From Corallincola platygyrae (GTDB lineage Bacteria > Pseudomonadota > Gammaproteobacteria > Enterobacterales > Neiellaceae): 64,000 bases of DNA. The first letter of the stretch is position 1. Every line of letters starts with the position of its first letter. Made by a program: the position numbers and the translations under genes. The stretch lies in NCBI RefSeq assembly GCF_039544265.1, contig NZ_BAABLI010000014.1, positions 124,001-188,000 on the forward strand. The letters are read 5' to 3'. The notes beneath the pieces were generated by a model. That model saw nothing but the letters and a program-made list of their open reading frames with translations. It did no database searches and was not told the origin of the DNA. This document shows, piece by piece, positions 52,457 to 61,868 of the stretch.

Positions 52457-52930
52457 TTACTGCGGTACCGGTTCAGAGAGCGCTCTATCAATTAGCTCGG
52501 CGAAACCGCTAAGGCCTTCTTCATCTTCCAGATCAAATCGCGCCAGGTGTGGACTATCGATATCCAGCACACCAAATATGGCGCCATTAACGTATAAAGG
52601 AACAACCAGCTCTGAATTGCTGGCTGCATCGCAAGCTATATGGCTTTCAAACTGCTCTACGTCATCAACACGGATAACGCGGCCTTCTCTAACTGCAGCG
52701 CCACATACACCACGGTTAAAGGGTATCCGATAACAGGCTGGTTTTCCTTGAAAAGGTCCTAAAACCAACTCATCACCTTTGGCCAAATAAAATCCAGCCC
52801 AATTAATGTCAGATAAACGTTGCCAGATCAATGCTGACAAATTCGCCAATACGGCAATATCATCTTTTTCACCTTCGATTAATGCCCCTGCCTGCAGCAA
52901 CAGCTCCCGGTAAAACTCTTTTTTGCTCAT
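52457..52930 (-). CDS. Free methionine-(R)-sulfoxide reductase (fRMsr, GAF domain)
   Basis: 157 residues, one GAF domain. Reduces free methionine-R-sulfoxide. Cys66, Cys76 and Cys100 have the same spacing (10 and 24) as Cys84, Cys94 and Cys118 of the E. coli enzyme (YebR/MsrC), and PLYVNGAIFGVLDIDSP closes the fold. It begins the yebR-proQ-prc run that E. coli also has; in E. coli htpX comes next. Confidence 0.93.
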   Translation of the reverse strand: MSKKEFYRELLLQAGALIEGEKDDIAVLANLSALIWQRLSDINWAGFYLAKGDELVLGPFQGKPACYRIPFNRGVCGAAVREGRVIRVDDVEQFESHIACDAASNSELVVPLYVNGAIFGVLDIDSPHLARFDLEDEEGLSGFAELIDRALSEPVPQ

Positions 52931-53052
52931 AACTCCGCCATCTCACATCGCTAGCCGGACAAAACTACCCGATTTTTTGGGCTATTGGAATGGACATGCT
53001 ACTCTCTCGCGCCGTATTAATGCAGTAATTGCGTAAATTTTACCGGAACGGC

Positions 53053-54846
53053 ATGACAGAACCACAAAATCAGCCTCTAAGCTGGTCAAATATTGCCCAG
53101 CGGGTTCGACAGTACAAACGTCCACTATTAATAGCTAACATCATCGCTATCCTGGCGACCCTTGCCAGTGTTCCAGTTCCATTACTCATGCCGCTAATGG
53201 TGGATGAAGTTCTCCTGGGTAAACCAGGTAGTGCTGTCGAAGCTCTGAATACAATACTCCCTACGCCACTGCAAAGCGCCGCTGGCTACATAGGCACCAT
53301 GTTCATATTGACGGTCCTATTGCGTATAGCTTCTGTATTTTTGAGTGTGTTGCAAAGCCGGCAATTCACCATCATTGCCAAAGACATGACCTACTCTCTT
53401 CGCAGACGTTTGCTGGCCAGGATCCAGAAAATCAGTTTGTCCGGCTATGAAACCATAGGCAGTGGAGGTCTGAGTTCTCATCTCATCACTGATGTTGATA
53501 CGCTGGACAAGTTTATCGGTGATACGCTCAGTAAGTTGTTAATTAGCCTGTTAACCGTTGTTGGTACCGCTGTCATTCTTCTGGTTATCGACTGGAGGCT
53601 GGGGCTGTTTATATTGTTGTGCAATCCGGTCGTTATCTATTTTTCAAAGATCCTTGGCAGCAAAGTCAAAACCCTTAAAAAAGAAGAAAACAAAGCGATC
53701 GAGCTGTTTCAACAGTCGTTGGTGGAGACGCTGGATGCCATACACGAGATCCGAACCGCAAATCGTGAAAGGCACTATTTAAAGCGCATTGCCGACAACG
53801 CTTTTCAAGTACGCGGAACGGCGATCAATTATGGTTGGAAAAGTGAAGCCGCGGGCAAGCTGAGTTTTCTCATATTTTTAATCGGGTTTGAGCTGTTCAG
53901 GGCAGTTGCCATGTTGATGGTGGTCTTTTCTGATCTGTCAGTAGGCCAGATATTTGCGGTATTCGGGTACCTGTGGTTCATGATGTCCCCTGTCAATGAA
54001 TTGCTGGGAATGCAGGTTGCCTATTATTCTGCAAATGGTGCAATACAGCGCCTGAACAAGATTTTTGATTACCCTGTTACCTCTGATCATCATGGACGCG
54101 AGAACCCTTTCGATGGGCGACGTTCAGTGCCAATTACAGTTAACCAGGTCCAGTTTCGCTACAACGCTGAGCAAGATGTGCTTAGAGGGGTAAGTCTTGA
54201 GATCCGTGAAGGTGAAAAAATTGCCATTGTAGGCGCCAGTGGTGGAGGTAAGTCGACGCTGATTCAGCTCCTACTCGGGTTGTATCCTAAATCCAGCGGT
54301 GAAATTTTTTATGGCGGCATCGAGCAGGATGATATTTCAGAGGAAGTACTCAGAGAGCATGTCGCAACGGTTCTTCAGCATCCTACGCTTTTCAATGACA
54401 CCATCTACGCCAATCTTTGTATGGGTGAAGAGTATTCGCGAGAGGACTGCCTCAAAGCGTTAGATGTGGCTGAGCTCGCACAGTTTGTTGAAGGATTGGA
54501 GTCAGGTTTGGATACGCATATAGGCACCCGGGGCGTTAGACTCTCTGGCGGCCAGAAACAGCGGCTGGCGATTGCGAGAATGGTGTTACGCGAACCATCT
54601 GTAGTGATACTCGATGAAGCTACCTCGGCGTTGGATACAGAAACAGAAGCCCGGGTCCATAGCAACTTAAAAACGTTTCTTGAGGGTAGAACGACGATTG
54701 TCGTTGCTCACAGACTCAGCGCAGTACGCCAGGCGGATACGATTTATGTATTCGAGGATGGACGTATCTGTCAATCAGGTCGACATCACGAACTGATTGA
54801 CAAAGATGGGCTCTATCGGACGCTTTACGCCGGGCATACGTCCTGA
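53053..54846 (+). CDS. ABC exporter, fused membrane-ATPase type (MsbA-like)
   Basis: 597 residues from the ATG at 53053 (CGGAACGG upstream); a TTG at 53029 would add eight. The exporter-type membrane domain (six helices, about 25-310) precedes an ATPase with Walker A GASGGGKST, signature LSGGQKQRLAIAR, Walker B VVILDEATSALD and the H-loop VVAHRLS. It resembles lipid or peptide exporters, but the substrate is unknown. It ends 22 bp inside the convergent HAD gene. Confidence 0.9.
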   Translation: MTEPQNQPLSWSNIAQRVRQYKRPLLIANIIAILATLASVPVPLLMPLMVDEVLLGKPGSAVEALNTILPTPLQSAAGYIGTMFILTVLLRIASVFLSVLQSRQFTIIAKDMTYSLRRRLLARIQKISLSGYETIGSGGLSSHLITDVDTLDKFIGDTLSKLLISLLTVVGTAVILLVIDWRLGLFILLCNPVVIYFSKILGSKVKTLKKEENKAIELFQQSLVETLDAIHEIRTANRERHYLKRIADNAFQVRGTAINYGWKSEAAGKLSFLIFLIGFELFRAVAMLMVVFSDLSVGQIFAVFGYLWFMMSPVNELLGMQVAYYSANGAIQRLNKIFDYPVTSDHHGRENPFDGRRSVPITVNQVQFRYNAEQDVLRGVSLEIREGEKIAIVGASGGGKSTLIQLLLGLYPKSSGEIFYGGIEQDDISEEVLREHVATVLQHPTLFNDTIYANLCMGEEYSREDCLKALDVAELAQFVEGLESGLDTHIGTRGVRLSGGQKQRLAIARMVLREPSVVILDEATSALDTETEARVHSNLKTFLEGRTTIVVAHRLSAVRQADTIYVFEDGRICQSGRHHELIDKDGLYRTLYAGHTS

Positions 54847-55508
54847 TGTTCGCTGAACAGCCAGGACACCAGTTCCTCAATACTGTTTAAAATAGCTTTG
54901 GGTCTGTGCCCTGCCAAGCGTTCTGCGCTCTGAGCGCCATAGGTTACGCCGAGGCTGTCCACGCCAGCGTTTGCCGCCATGCCTAAATCATGGCCTGTGT
55001 CACCAATCATTAACATGCGAGCCTTATTCACCTTCATCCTCGCGGAGAGCTTATCCAACATTTCAGGATCCGGTTTAGAATTGGCTTCGTCAGCGCAAAT
55101 GGTGTCGTGAAACAAAGCCCCTACTTCAGTTTCAGACAGTGCCCGATTGAGCCCTACTCTCGACTTACCAGTTGCAACGGCGAGCTTAACGCCCAACAAA
55201 TGCAACCTTTCAACCAGCGCCTCCGCGCCAGGGAACATTGGCATCAATTCGTCGTTATCGGCAATAAATTGCTGACGATAATTTTGGAACAATTCGTCTC
55301 GTTTAGTCGGCGTAAGCAGATCATTACCGAATAAAACATCAAATGCGGTGTTCAGACTTAAGCCGATAATATCAGCGACCTCAGTTGAGGTCGGAACAGG
55401 TAAAGATGACAACTCAGCTGCGTTCTGCATGCTGGATATGATACGTGCTGTTGAATCCATAAGCGTGCCATCCCAATCGAATACGATCAGGTCATAATGT
55501 TTAACCAT
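54825..55508 (-). CDS. HAD-family phosphatase (phosphoglycolate-phosphatase-like)
   Basis: 227 residues of HAD subfamily IA. The nucleophile motif is FDWDGTLMDS (Asp11, Asp13), motif II Thr/Ser in AVATGKSRVGL, and motif IV MIGDTGHDLGMA. A small helical cap domain lies between motifs I and II. Similar genes sit downstream of rluC in Pseudomonas. Its ATG shares one base with the rluC stop (TAATG), and its 3' end overlaps the ABC gene by 22 bp. Confidence 0.9.
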   Translation of the reverse strand: MVKHYDLIVFDWDGTLMDSTARIISSMQNAAELSSLPVPTSTEVADIIGLSLNTAFDVLFGNDLLTPTKRDELFQNYRQQFIADNDELMPMFPGAEALVERLHLLGVKLAVATGKSRVGLNRALSETEVGALFHDTICADEANSKPDPEMLDKLSARMKVNKARMLMIGDTGHDLGMAANAGVDSLGVTYGAQSAERLAGHRPKAILNSIEELVSWLFSEHQDVCPA

Positions 55509-56545
55509 TACCTACTTCTCCTGCGAAGCGATGGTCTGCTCTTTTTTGTTACTGGATTTTTAACCGGGGAGGCAGCGTCGTTTTCGGGCTGTTTAAGTTG
55601 CTTCAGCACTTTCACCAAGCTTGCCTCAAGTGGCGCTTGAAGCCTCAGCGTAGTTCCGTCAGAGGGGTGCTTGAAACTGATTTCAGCTGCATGCAAAAAC
55701 AAGCGATGACAGCCAACAGCCTGCATCTCACTGGTAAACACCTCACTCCCGTATTTGGGATCACATGCGATGGGGTGACCCGCTGCGGCGGTATGAACCC
55801 GGATCTGATGGGTACGGCCAGTCACCGGGCTGGCTTTGAGTAAGGTTGCGCCCTTTAAACGTTGCTCAACTTTTATTCGTGTCTCAGAGGGTTTGCCATC
55901 GGGGTGAACTTTGACAATACGCTCACCTGATTTCAGCTCGTTTTTTTGCAAAGGGTAATCACACACTTTACGCCGCTCCGGCCAGCGCCCTTTCACCAAT
56001 GCGAGATAATTTTTCTCTACAGATTTCTCTTGCAACTGCTTATGCAGAGCGCGCAATGCAGAACGTTTCTTGGCGACCAAAAGAATCCCTGAAGTCTCGC
56101 GGTCAATTCGGTGCACCAGTTCCAGGTATTTACTTTGGGGTCTGAGGGCCCTCAGACCTTCAATGACGCCAAACTTGAGTCCACTTCCCCCGTGAACCGC
56201 AATTCCAGAAGGCTTATTAATAGCGAGCAGGTGCTCATCTTCATAGAGGATGCACTCCTCCAATTGAGCAACGGCGTCTAGTTTGGCTGAGATTTCGACA
56301 GTCTCGCGTTCGGCGACACGAACCGGCGGGATCCTCACTTCGTCTTGTGGGCAAAGTTTATACTCTGCTTTCACGCGTTTGCCGTTGACGCGGACTTCAC
56401 CTTTGCGAATGATCCGATAGATCATGCTTTTTGGTGTGCCCTTCAACCGAAGTTTTAAAAAGTTATCGATACGTTGCCCAGCATAGTCTTCTGAGACTAC
56501 TACCTTTTGGACTTTGGGACGTTGTGTTTCTGTGCTCTGTGTCAT
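55508..56545 (-). CDS. rluC: 23S rRNA pseudouridine synthase RluC
   Basis: Makes pseudouridine at 955, 2504 and 2580 of 23S rRNA. It has 345 residues: an N-terminal S4 domain (about 20-75), the catalytic Asp148 in HRIDRETSG, and GRTHQIRVH. The C-terminal 30 residues are a basic tail (KKSRPSLRRRSR). It is divergent from rne, the usual arrangement, and is followed by the HAD gene in one operon. Confidence 0.95.
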   Translation of the reverse strand: MTQSTETQRPKVQKVVVSEDYAGQRIDNFLKLRLKGTPKSMIYRIIRKGEVRVNGKRVKAEYKLCPQDEVRIPPVRVAERETVEISAKLDAVAQLEECILYEDEHLLAINKPSGIAVHGGSGLKFGVIEGLRALRPQSKYLELVHRIDRETSGILLVAKKRSALRALHKQLQEKSVEKNYLALVKGRWPERRKVCDYPLQKNELKSGERIVKVHPDGKPSETRIKVEQRLKGATLLKASPVTGRTHQIRVHTAAAGHPIACDPKYGSEVFTSEMQAVGCHRLFLHAAEISFKHPSDGTTLRLQAPLEASLVKVLKQLKQPENDAASPVKNPVTKKSRPSLRRRSR

Positions 56546-56576
56546 GGCCGCGGAGTGTATCAGAAAGCGTTAAAGA

Positions 56577-56605
56577 TTGCCTGATTAAAGGGTGGTTGCT
56601 ATAGT
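56577..56605 (+). promoter_or_regulatory. Predicted rne promoter
   Basis: TTGCCT (56577-56582) and TATAGT (56600-56605) with a 17-bp spacer, 32 bp beyond the rluC start codon. It would give a transcript starting near 56612 and a leader of about 420 nt before rne. Confidence 0.75.
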
Positions 56606-57035
56606 CCGCAAACGTCCGCCACTAATACAGCAACGTTATTTGCTAAAGCAGCGAACGATAATGCAACACATCACGTAATTTAGCCGCACGATTGGTTTAG
56701 AACCCATGTTTTTCGGCCCATATAGATTCTCAGGGCGGGTCAAGCCAAAAACGTCGGATTACGTCACTGTGCACTGCAAGTAAGAGTTTCGTCCTTAAAA
56801 AGAACCGCCATAGCGCATTATGCAGGACGATTTGCGAGCATCTGGAACAAATTCCTATATTGCTGCCACCCTGATCGAGCAGCAATTTAAAAATTGGAGC
56901 TGGCGTAAGCCAGATAGGTACTGCTAATAGGAACAACCGGGAGGTTGCCTGAACCTGCGAGTGCAATACCAGCGCACGTCATAATCGGCGTAATGGGCTG
57001 TGGCTGACTACCAAGAAAGAAGTTGAGCCACACGC
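56606..57035 (+). promoter_or_regulatory. Long structured 5' leader of rne
   Basis: About 430 bases between the promoter and the rne ATG with no gene. Seen in order: a long-range pairing CGTCCT/AGGACG (56790-56795 and 56824-56829), a perfect stem ATTGCTGC/GCAGCAAT (56859-56866 and 56879-56886), CTGGC-GTAA-GCCAG (56900-56913), and AGGTT/AACCT (56942-56946 and 56952-56956). E. coli rne has a leader of similar size that RNase E itself binds to limit its own synthesis; I infer the same here. Confidence 0.65.
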
Positions 57036-59948
57036 ATGAAAAGAATGCTAATTAACGCAACGCAAGAAGAAGAATTACGCGTTGCATTGGTTGACGGGCA
57101 ACGCCTGTACGACCTGGATATTGAAAATCCGAATCAAGAACAGAAAAAAGCCAATATCTATAAGGGTGTCATTACCCGAGTAGAGCCCAGCCTTGAAGCT
57201 GCATTTGTTAACTATGGTGCTGAGCGCCACGGTTTCCTTCCTGTCAAAGAGATTGCCCGTAGCTACTTCCCCAAAGGCTATGAGTTTCATGGCCGCCCGA
57301 ACATTCGTGACATCATCAAAGAAGGTCAGGAAGTTCTTGTTCAGGTGGACAAAGAAGAGCGTGGCAATAAAGGTGCAGCACTAACAACCTTCGTGAGTCT
57401 TGCCGGCTCCTACCTTGTGTTAATGCCAAATAACCCAAGAGCGGGCGGTATTTCACGCAGAATCGAAGGAGAAGAACGTTCAGAACTAAAAGCAGCGCTA
57501 AGCGAGCTGGAAGTTCCTAACGGCATGGGCCTGATTGTCAGAACAGCAGGTGTTGGCAAATCGGCAGAAGAACTGAAGTATGACTTAGCCAATCTGCTGA
57601 ACCATTGGCAGCGTATCGATGAAGCGACCCAGAGCACCCCTGCCCCGGCACTGATCCATCAGGAAGGCAATGTTATCGTTCGTGCCATCCGTGATTATCT
57701 GCGTCGCGATGTGGGTGAAGTCGTTATCGATAACGCCCAAGTTTACGAACAAGGTAAAGCACATATTGCGCAGGTTCGCCCTGACTTTGTTCAGCGTGTG
57801 AAACTGTACAGTGGCGAAGTGCCGCTGTTCTCGCATTACCAAATTGAAAGCCAGATCGAATCTGCGTTCCAACGCGAAGTTAAACTGCCAAGCGGTGGTT
57901 CGATTGTTATCGATCCGACCGAAGCGCTAACTTCTATCGACATTAACTCTGCCAAAGCAACAAAGGGCAGTGATATTGAAGAAACTGCGCTGAACACTAA
58001 CCTCGAAGCTGCTGATGAGATCGCTCGCCAACTTCGCCTACGGGATGTCGGCGGTCTGGTTGTAATCGACTTCATTGATATGTCCCCGGTACGTAACCAA
58101 CGTGCTGTAGAAAACCGCCTGCGAGATGCTGTTCGTCAAGATCGCGCAAGAATCCAGCTTGGCAAGATCAGTCGCTTTGGCTTGATGGAAATGTCACGTC
58201 AGCGCCTGCGTCCCTCGCTTGGCGAATCAAGCCAGATTGTCTGTCCACGTTGTGATGGTGCCGGCAGTATTCGTGGAATTGAATCTATTGCTCTCTCCGT
58301 ACTTCGTTTGATTGAAGAGGAAGCGATCAAGGAGAACACTGCTCAGCTTCAAGCGCAGGTACCGGTTGAGATCGGTACTTACTTGTTGAATGAGAAACGT
58401 GCTGCAATTCGTGGGATTGAGAAGCGTAACCGCGTTAGTGTAATCATCATTCCTAACCAGCATATGGAAACGCCGAAATATCAGGTAACTCGCCTGCGCA
58501 AGGATGATATTCAGGAAGATTCCAGCTACGCGATGATCGCGCCTTCTGAAGAGCCAGAAATGCGTTTATCAACACCTGGCGAACAGGTGAACAGGCAGCA
58601 ACCGGTACTCCAAGGGTTTGTTACTGCCCCAGCTGAAACGTCGGAAATGCCTGCGAAACAAGCTAAGAAACCGCGCCCGCAAAAGCCTTCATCAAAACCC
58701 TCTAAAACGAAAGAAGACGCTGGTGTATTGGCAAAACTGTTTGCATTTATTGCTGCCCTGTTCGGCGGTGGTAAAGAGGAGCCGAAGTCCAAGAAATCAC
58801 GCCAAAGTGGTGACAAACGACAAGGCGGTAACCAGCGCAACAATCGTAATCGTCGACGTAACAATGAGCGCGATAACAAACGTAGACAGCGCGGGAAACG
58901 TCGTGACGACGACAAAGAACAGAAGCGCGCCTCTGATGAGCGAGGCGATTCGAAGCCTAAGCAAGAAAAGAGTGGGAACAAGTCTGACCGTCGTCGAGGA
59001 AAGAGCAGAAAACCAGAGAAAGTTGCCAACGAAAAACAGGAAGCAACTGCGGATGAAGCTCAGAAAGAGGAAGGGCAAAAACGCCAGGAGCAGGTGGCAA
59101 AGCGCCGCCAGCGCCGTAATCTGCGCAAGAAAGTGCGTGTAGCGAATGAAGACGCACCGAAGCCATCAAAGAGCTCACAAACGAAAGAAGAGCTGAAGCC
59201 GGTTGACCCAGTGGTGTCTGAAGATCCAATTGGTGCTCGCTACCCTGAAGCCGTTAGCGCTGAAGCATCGTCAGAAACAGCTGTTGAGGCAGTAGTTGTT
59301 GAGACGCCTAATGAACCAGCAGAAGCCCAGCCGAAGACTGCTGATGCAGACGCAAAAAGTGCTGAAACTGAAGCCAAGCTCAAGGTAGAAGAAAGTGCCG
59401 ACAACGTCGTTGAAACCGAGGCCAAGGTCGTTGAGGCTAAAGTCGAAGAGACTCCAGTAGAAGACGCAGTTTCAGATGCTGACTCGGCTACCGCTGAAAC
59501 CCCGATCGAAGTTGAAGAAGTTTCTGCTGCAGTTGCTGAAGAGGCTGACACTGCCCCACAGGCAATCAAAGCTGAGAAAGCAAATGAAGAAGAGCCTAAA
59601 GAGGCCGAAACTACAGATACTTCGTCTGACGGAGAGCAAAAACCAGCGGTTGCCGATGTGACAGTTGAGGTATTGGAAGAAACACCTGTAGCTTCTGAGC
59701 CATCAACAACAGCTGTAGAAGAGCCTGGTTCGCCAGTTACTGTAGAAACCGCTGAAGTAACTCACGCTGACCGTTACGCTAAGGCGGCTCTAAGTGATAT
59801 GGCAAAGCCCGCACCAGTAGAAACTAACGATGTAGACGTTTCAATCATCAATAGGCGTTATGGCGCAGGGTTAAGTGATAGCCGTGGAGCATCTACTTCC
59901 AAGGCACGTGAACACGCCACAGCAGAACCTACAAAGCCAAGCATGTAG
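57036..59948 (+). CDS. rne: Ribonuclease E
   Basis: Endonuclease that starts mRNA decay and processes rRNA and tRNA; scaffold of the degradosome at the membrane. It has 970 residues: S1 domain (about 36-118), RNase-H-like and 5'-sensor parts, the DNase-I-like catalytic domain with Asp302 and Asp345, and the zinc-link Cys403/Cys406 (CPRCDGAG). Residues about 540-700 are Arg/Lys-rich and disordered (RNA-binding region), and 700-930 are Glu/Ala/Val-rich low-complexity. The C-terminus is conserved in the family (SINRRYGAG-like: IINRRYGAGLSD). The long leader probably autoregulates it. Confidence 0.97.
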   Translation: MKRMLINATQEEELRVALVDGQRLYDLDIENPNQEQKKANIYKGVITRVEPSLEAAFVNYGAERHGFLPVKEIARSYFPKGYEFHGRPNIRDIIKEGQEVLVQVDKEERGNKGAALTTFVSLAGSYLVLMPNNPRAGGISRRIEGEERSELKAALSELEVPNGMGLIVRTAGVGKSAEELKYDLANLLNHWQRIDEATQSTPAPALIHQEGNVIVRAIRDYLRRDVGEVVIDNAQVYEQGKAHIAQVRPDFVQRVKLYSGEVPLFSHYQIESQIESAFQREVKLPSGGSIVIDPTEALTSIDINSAKATKGSDIEETALNTNLEAADEIARQLRLRDVGGLVVIDFIDMSPVRNQRAVENRLRDAVRQDRARIQLGKISRFGLMEMSRQRLRPSLGESSQIVCPRCDGAGSIRGIESIALSVLRLIEEEAIKENTAQLQAQVPVEIGTYLLNEKRAAIRGIEKRNRVSVIIIPNQHMETPKYQVTRLRKDDIQEDSSYAMIAPSEEPEMRLSTPGEQVNRQQPVLQGFVTAPAETSEMPAKQAKKPRPQKPSSKPSKTKEDAGVLAKLFAFIAALFGGGKEEPKSKKSRQSGDKRQGGNQRNNRNRRRNNERDNKRRQRGKRRDDDKEQKRASDERGDSKPKQEKSGNKSDRRRGKSRKPEKVANEKQEATADEAQKEEGQKRQEQVAKRRQRRNLRKKVRVANEDAPKPSKSSQTKEELKPVDPVVSEDPIGARYPEAVSAEASSETAVEAVVVETPNEPAEAQPKTADADAKSAETEAKLKVEESADNVVETEAKVVEAKVEETPVEDAVSDADSATAETPIEVEEVSAAVAEEADTAPQAIKAEKANEEEPKEAETTDTSSDGEQKPAVADVTVEVLEETPVASEPSTTAVEEPGSPVTVETAEVTHADRYAKAALSDMAKPAPVETNDVDVSIINRRYGAGLSDSRGASTSKAREHATAEPTKPSM

Positions 59949-60000
59949 AGAGCATTTGGCAGCCCCTATTGGGTCGCCAACCTCCTGTTTAGCACAATAA

Positions 60001-60032
60001 AAAAGCCGCATCAAAAAATGCGGCTTTTTTTT
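60001..60032. terminator. Bidirectional terminator between rne and the LMW-PTP gene
   Basis: A perfect 11-bp stem, AAAAGCCGCAT/ATGCGGCTTTT (60001-60011 and 60018-60028), followed by more T on the plus strand; on the minus strand the A-run before it gives a U-tract. It serves both convergent genes. Confidence 0.9.
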
Positions 60033-60051
60033 CAGTGTTAGCAGTTGGTTC

Positions 60052-60519
60052 TTAAGATTGAAGTTGACGCAACAACCCGTCACATGCTTCTTCAAGCAAG
60101 TCTAAAACCACCTCAAAACCTTTTGCCCCACCATAGTATGGGTCAGGTACCTCTACTATGTTTGAGCTACCATAACTCAACATCAACTGAACTTTGTCCT
60201 GATACTGTTCAGGACAACGCCCTATTAGATCATCTAGGTTTTGTTGATCCATGGCGAGTATAAGGTCAAATTTTTCAAAATCTTCTGCTTCGACCTTCCT
60301 AGCGACAAACCCTTCACAGCTATAACCACGAAGGGTTGCCGCGGCTGAAGCTCTTGGATCTGGCGGTGTGCCTTGGTGATAGCCTATTGTACCCGCTGAA
60401 TCAGAAGTAACTTCGATGCCTAAGGCTTGAGCTTTCGCTTTAAAAACAGCTTCTGCGCTTGGTGAACGGCATATGTTGCCCATGCACACGAACAAAATTG
60501 AATTAACCTCTAGCGCCAT
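60052..60519 (-). CDS. Low-molecular-weight protein-tyrosine phosphatase
   Basis: 155 residues from the ATG at 60519; a longer frame start at 60555 lacks support. The P-loop CMGNICRSP carries nucleophile Cys12 and Arg18, and the general acid is Asp126 in DPYYGG. Bacterial LMW-PTPs dephosphorylate tyrosine kinases or arginine phosphate, often in exopolysaccharide control, but no kinase gene is near. It stands alone, convergent with rne. Confidence 0.93.
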   Translation of the reverse strand: MALEVNSILFVCMGNICRSPSAEAVFKAKAQALGIEVTSDSAGTIGYHQGTPPDPRASAAATLRGYSCEGFVARKVEAEDFEKFDLILAMDQQNLDDLIGRCPEQYQDKVQLMLSYGSSNIVEVPDPYYGGAKGFEVVLDLLEEACDGLLRQLQS

Positions 60520-60580
60520 CAGCAATTTATCTCTTAACAATGTGTTTCCTACCAAGTATCACTCTACCAACTAAGCGTAT

Positions 60581-60877
60581 TTATTGCTGTATTAGCTTCT
60601 CAATTAGTACCACTTTACCGCCACGCAGTGTAAAGATCGTGATCGTGTTTTGATTTTCAAATTCGTAGCCTAGCTTTTCGACTTTCGGCGACTCTTCACC
60701 TGATAGCACTTCTTGCATTAATGGTGTTCCGCATCGTGCAAGAATAGCGAACTTATCATCGCCGTGTTTTATCCAACCACCATCGCAATGATAGTTTTTT
60801 ACCGTATAGCTGGAAGCATAACAGCTCGCGATGGCCGTTGAAGCGACCAAAAGCCCAATAGTAATCCTGGTTAACAT
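60581..60877 (-). CDS. DUF2845-type exported small protein
   Basis: 98 residues from the ATG at 60877 (an in-frame ATG at 60892 would add five). Signal peptide MLTRITIGLLVASTAIASCYA, then a mature domain of about 75 residues with YHCDGGWIKHGDDKFAILARCGTP, the pattern of DUF2845. Two cysteines may pair. Function unknown. A terminator lies just upstream (60893-60914), so it needs its own promoter or depends on read-through. Confidence 0.75.
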   Translation of the reverse strand: MLTRITIGLLVASTAIASCYASSYTVKNYHCDGGWIKHGDDKFAILARCGTPLMQEVLSGEESPKVEKLGYEFENQNTITIFTLRGGKVVLIEKLIQQ

Positions 60878-60892
60878 TAGAATTTCATCCAT

Positions 60893-60914
60893 AAAAAAAC
60901 ACCCAACAGGGTGT
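60893..60914 (-). terminator. Intrinsic terminator after the 75-residue gene
   Basis: Stem ACACCC/GGGTGT (60899-60904 and 60909-60914), loop AACA, seven T on the minus strand (A-run 60893-60899). It sits 16 bp before the DUF2845 start codon. Confidence 0.85.
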
Positions 60915-60938
60915 CTTTTATAGTAGATAATTCAGGCT

Positions 60939-61166
60939 CTACCATTGCGCTAGCTCATTTATTAGCTCACCGTAGCCCTGCACCTCTAACGCATCAAACA
61001 GGGGACTGATAGATTGCCACTCAGAGGAGACAGCCGCATCGAGGGCGTTGCTAATCTCCATCGCATGCTGTGCACTATGGCCCTCGTTGATCGCCAGTGC
61101 GATGATTTCAGATTGATTAAACCCACGAGTTCCTGATTTAATCTCTTTGATCGCGATATCTAACAT
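60939..61166 (-). CDS. Hypothetical small protein
   Basis: 75 residues with AGGAGG directly upstream of the ATG, so it is very probably translated. It is predicted mostly helical and acidic (DIAIKEIK, EIIALAINEGHSAQHAMEIS, ALDAAV, SPLFDALEVQGYGELINELAQW), with no signal or membrane segment. I do not recognise a family. Confidence 0.72.
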   Translation of the reverse strand: MLDIAIKEIKSGTRGFNQSEIIALAINEGHSAQHAMEISNALDAAVSSEWQSISPLFDALEVQGYGELINELAQW

Positions 61167-61321
61167 GCGACCCTCCTGACAGTGTTTTAGTAGCTCTAAT
61201 GTATCAATTGAAGCACACTCAAACGATTACGTATTAACCACGCCGTGATCAGAGACAAACAAAGGTGCAGTACTTACCCTCAACAGTTTGGCATCGATCA
61301 CATATTAAGAGTTTTGGTCTT

Positions 61322-61867
61322 ATGGGACAGCTTTTGACGCGACACCTACAGCGCATTATCTATAAAAAGATCCGTGAGGCTGAGACCGCTTTTTGCGTCC
61401 AATTTCCTCACATCACCATAAGCTTTGATTTGAAAGGACGCGCAGCAGGAAAGGTCGAGTACCGCTGCACTCTCTTCGGCAAGATGAAGCAAGCACACCT
61501 AAGGCTCAATCTAGACGCCTATCATTTAGATAAAAACTTTATCGAGAGTGAGGTGGTCCCACATGAAGTTGCCCACCTTGTTTGTGCCCTTCTCTATCCA
61601 AGAAAATCTGAAGTGAAACCGCATGGGGTTGAGTGGAAAGAGATCTGCCAAATATTGGGCGGCTCAGGAAAGGCGACTCACGCTCTACCTTTGAAAAAAA
61701 AGTTTCAACAAAGAAAATGGCTTTATCGAGATTCTCACGGAAAGGAGCATTCGGTATCTACAACACGGCACAAAAGGCTCCAAAATGGAGTGCAGTATCA
61801 CACACGTACACTAGCCAGCATCACGAAGGAGGGCTTTATCAGGCAACATATCTCTGTTGATGAATAA
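61322..61867 (+). CDS. SprT-like metalloprotease-fold protein lacking the zinc-ribbon cysteines
   Basis: 181 residues from the ATG at 61322; an upstream GTG at 61265 would add 19 that do not match the family. The SprT-like domain has HEVAH (His81, Glu82, His85) and the third ligand His101 in PHGVEWK. E. coli SprT ends with a zinc ribbon (CxC and CxxC); the aligned tail here (YRDSHGKEHSV, then VQYHTRTLAS) has none of those four cysteines. Function in E. coli is unclear; eukaryotic Spartan relatives cut DNA-protein crosslinks. Confidence 0.85.
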   Translation: MGQLLTRHLQRIIYKKIREAETAFCVQFPHITISFDLKGRAAGKVEYRCTLFGKMKQAHLRLNLDAYHLDKNFIESEVVPHEVAHLVCALLYPRKSEVKPHGVEWKEICQILGGSGKATHALPLKKKFQQRKWLYRDSHGKEHSVSTTRHKRLQNGVQYHTRTLASITKEGFIRQHISVDE

Positions 61868-61868
61868 A

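Noticed and set aside
58526..59142. Long frames on both strands inside the rne C-terminal region
   Set aside because: They arise from the repetitive Arg/Lys- and Glu-rich coding; the RNase E frame carries all conserved motifs.
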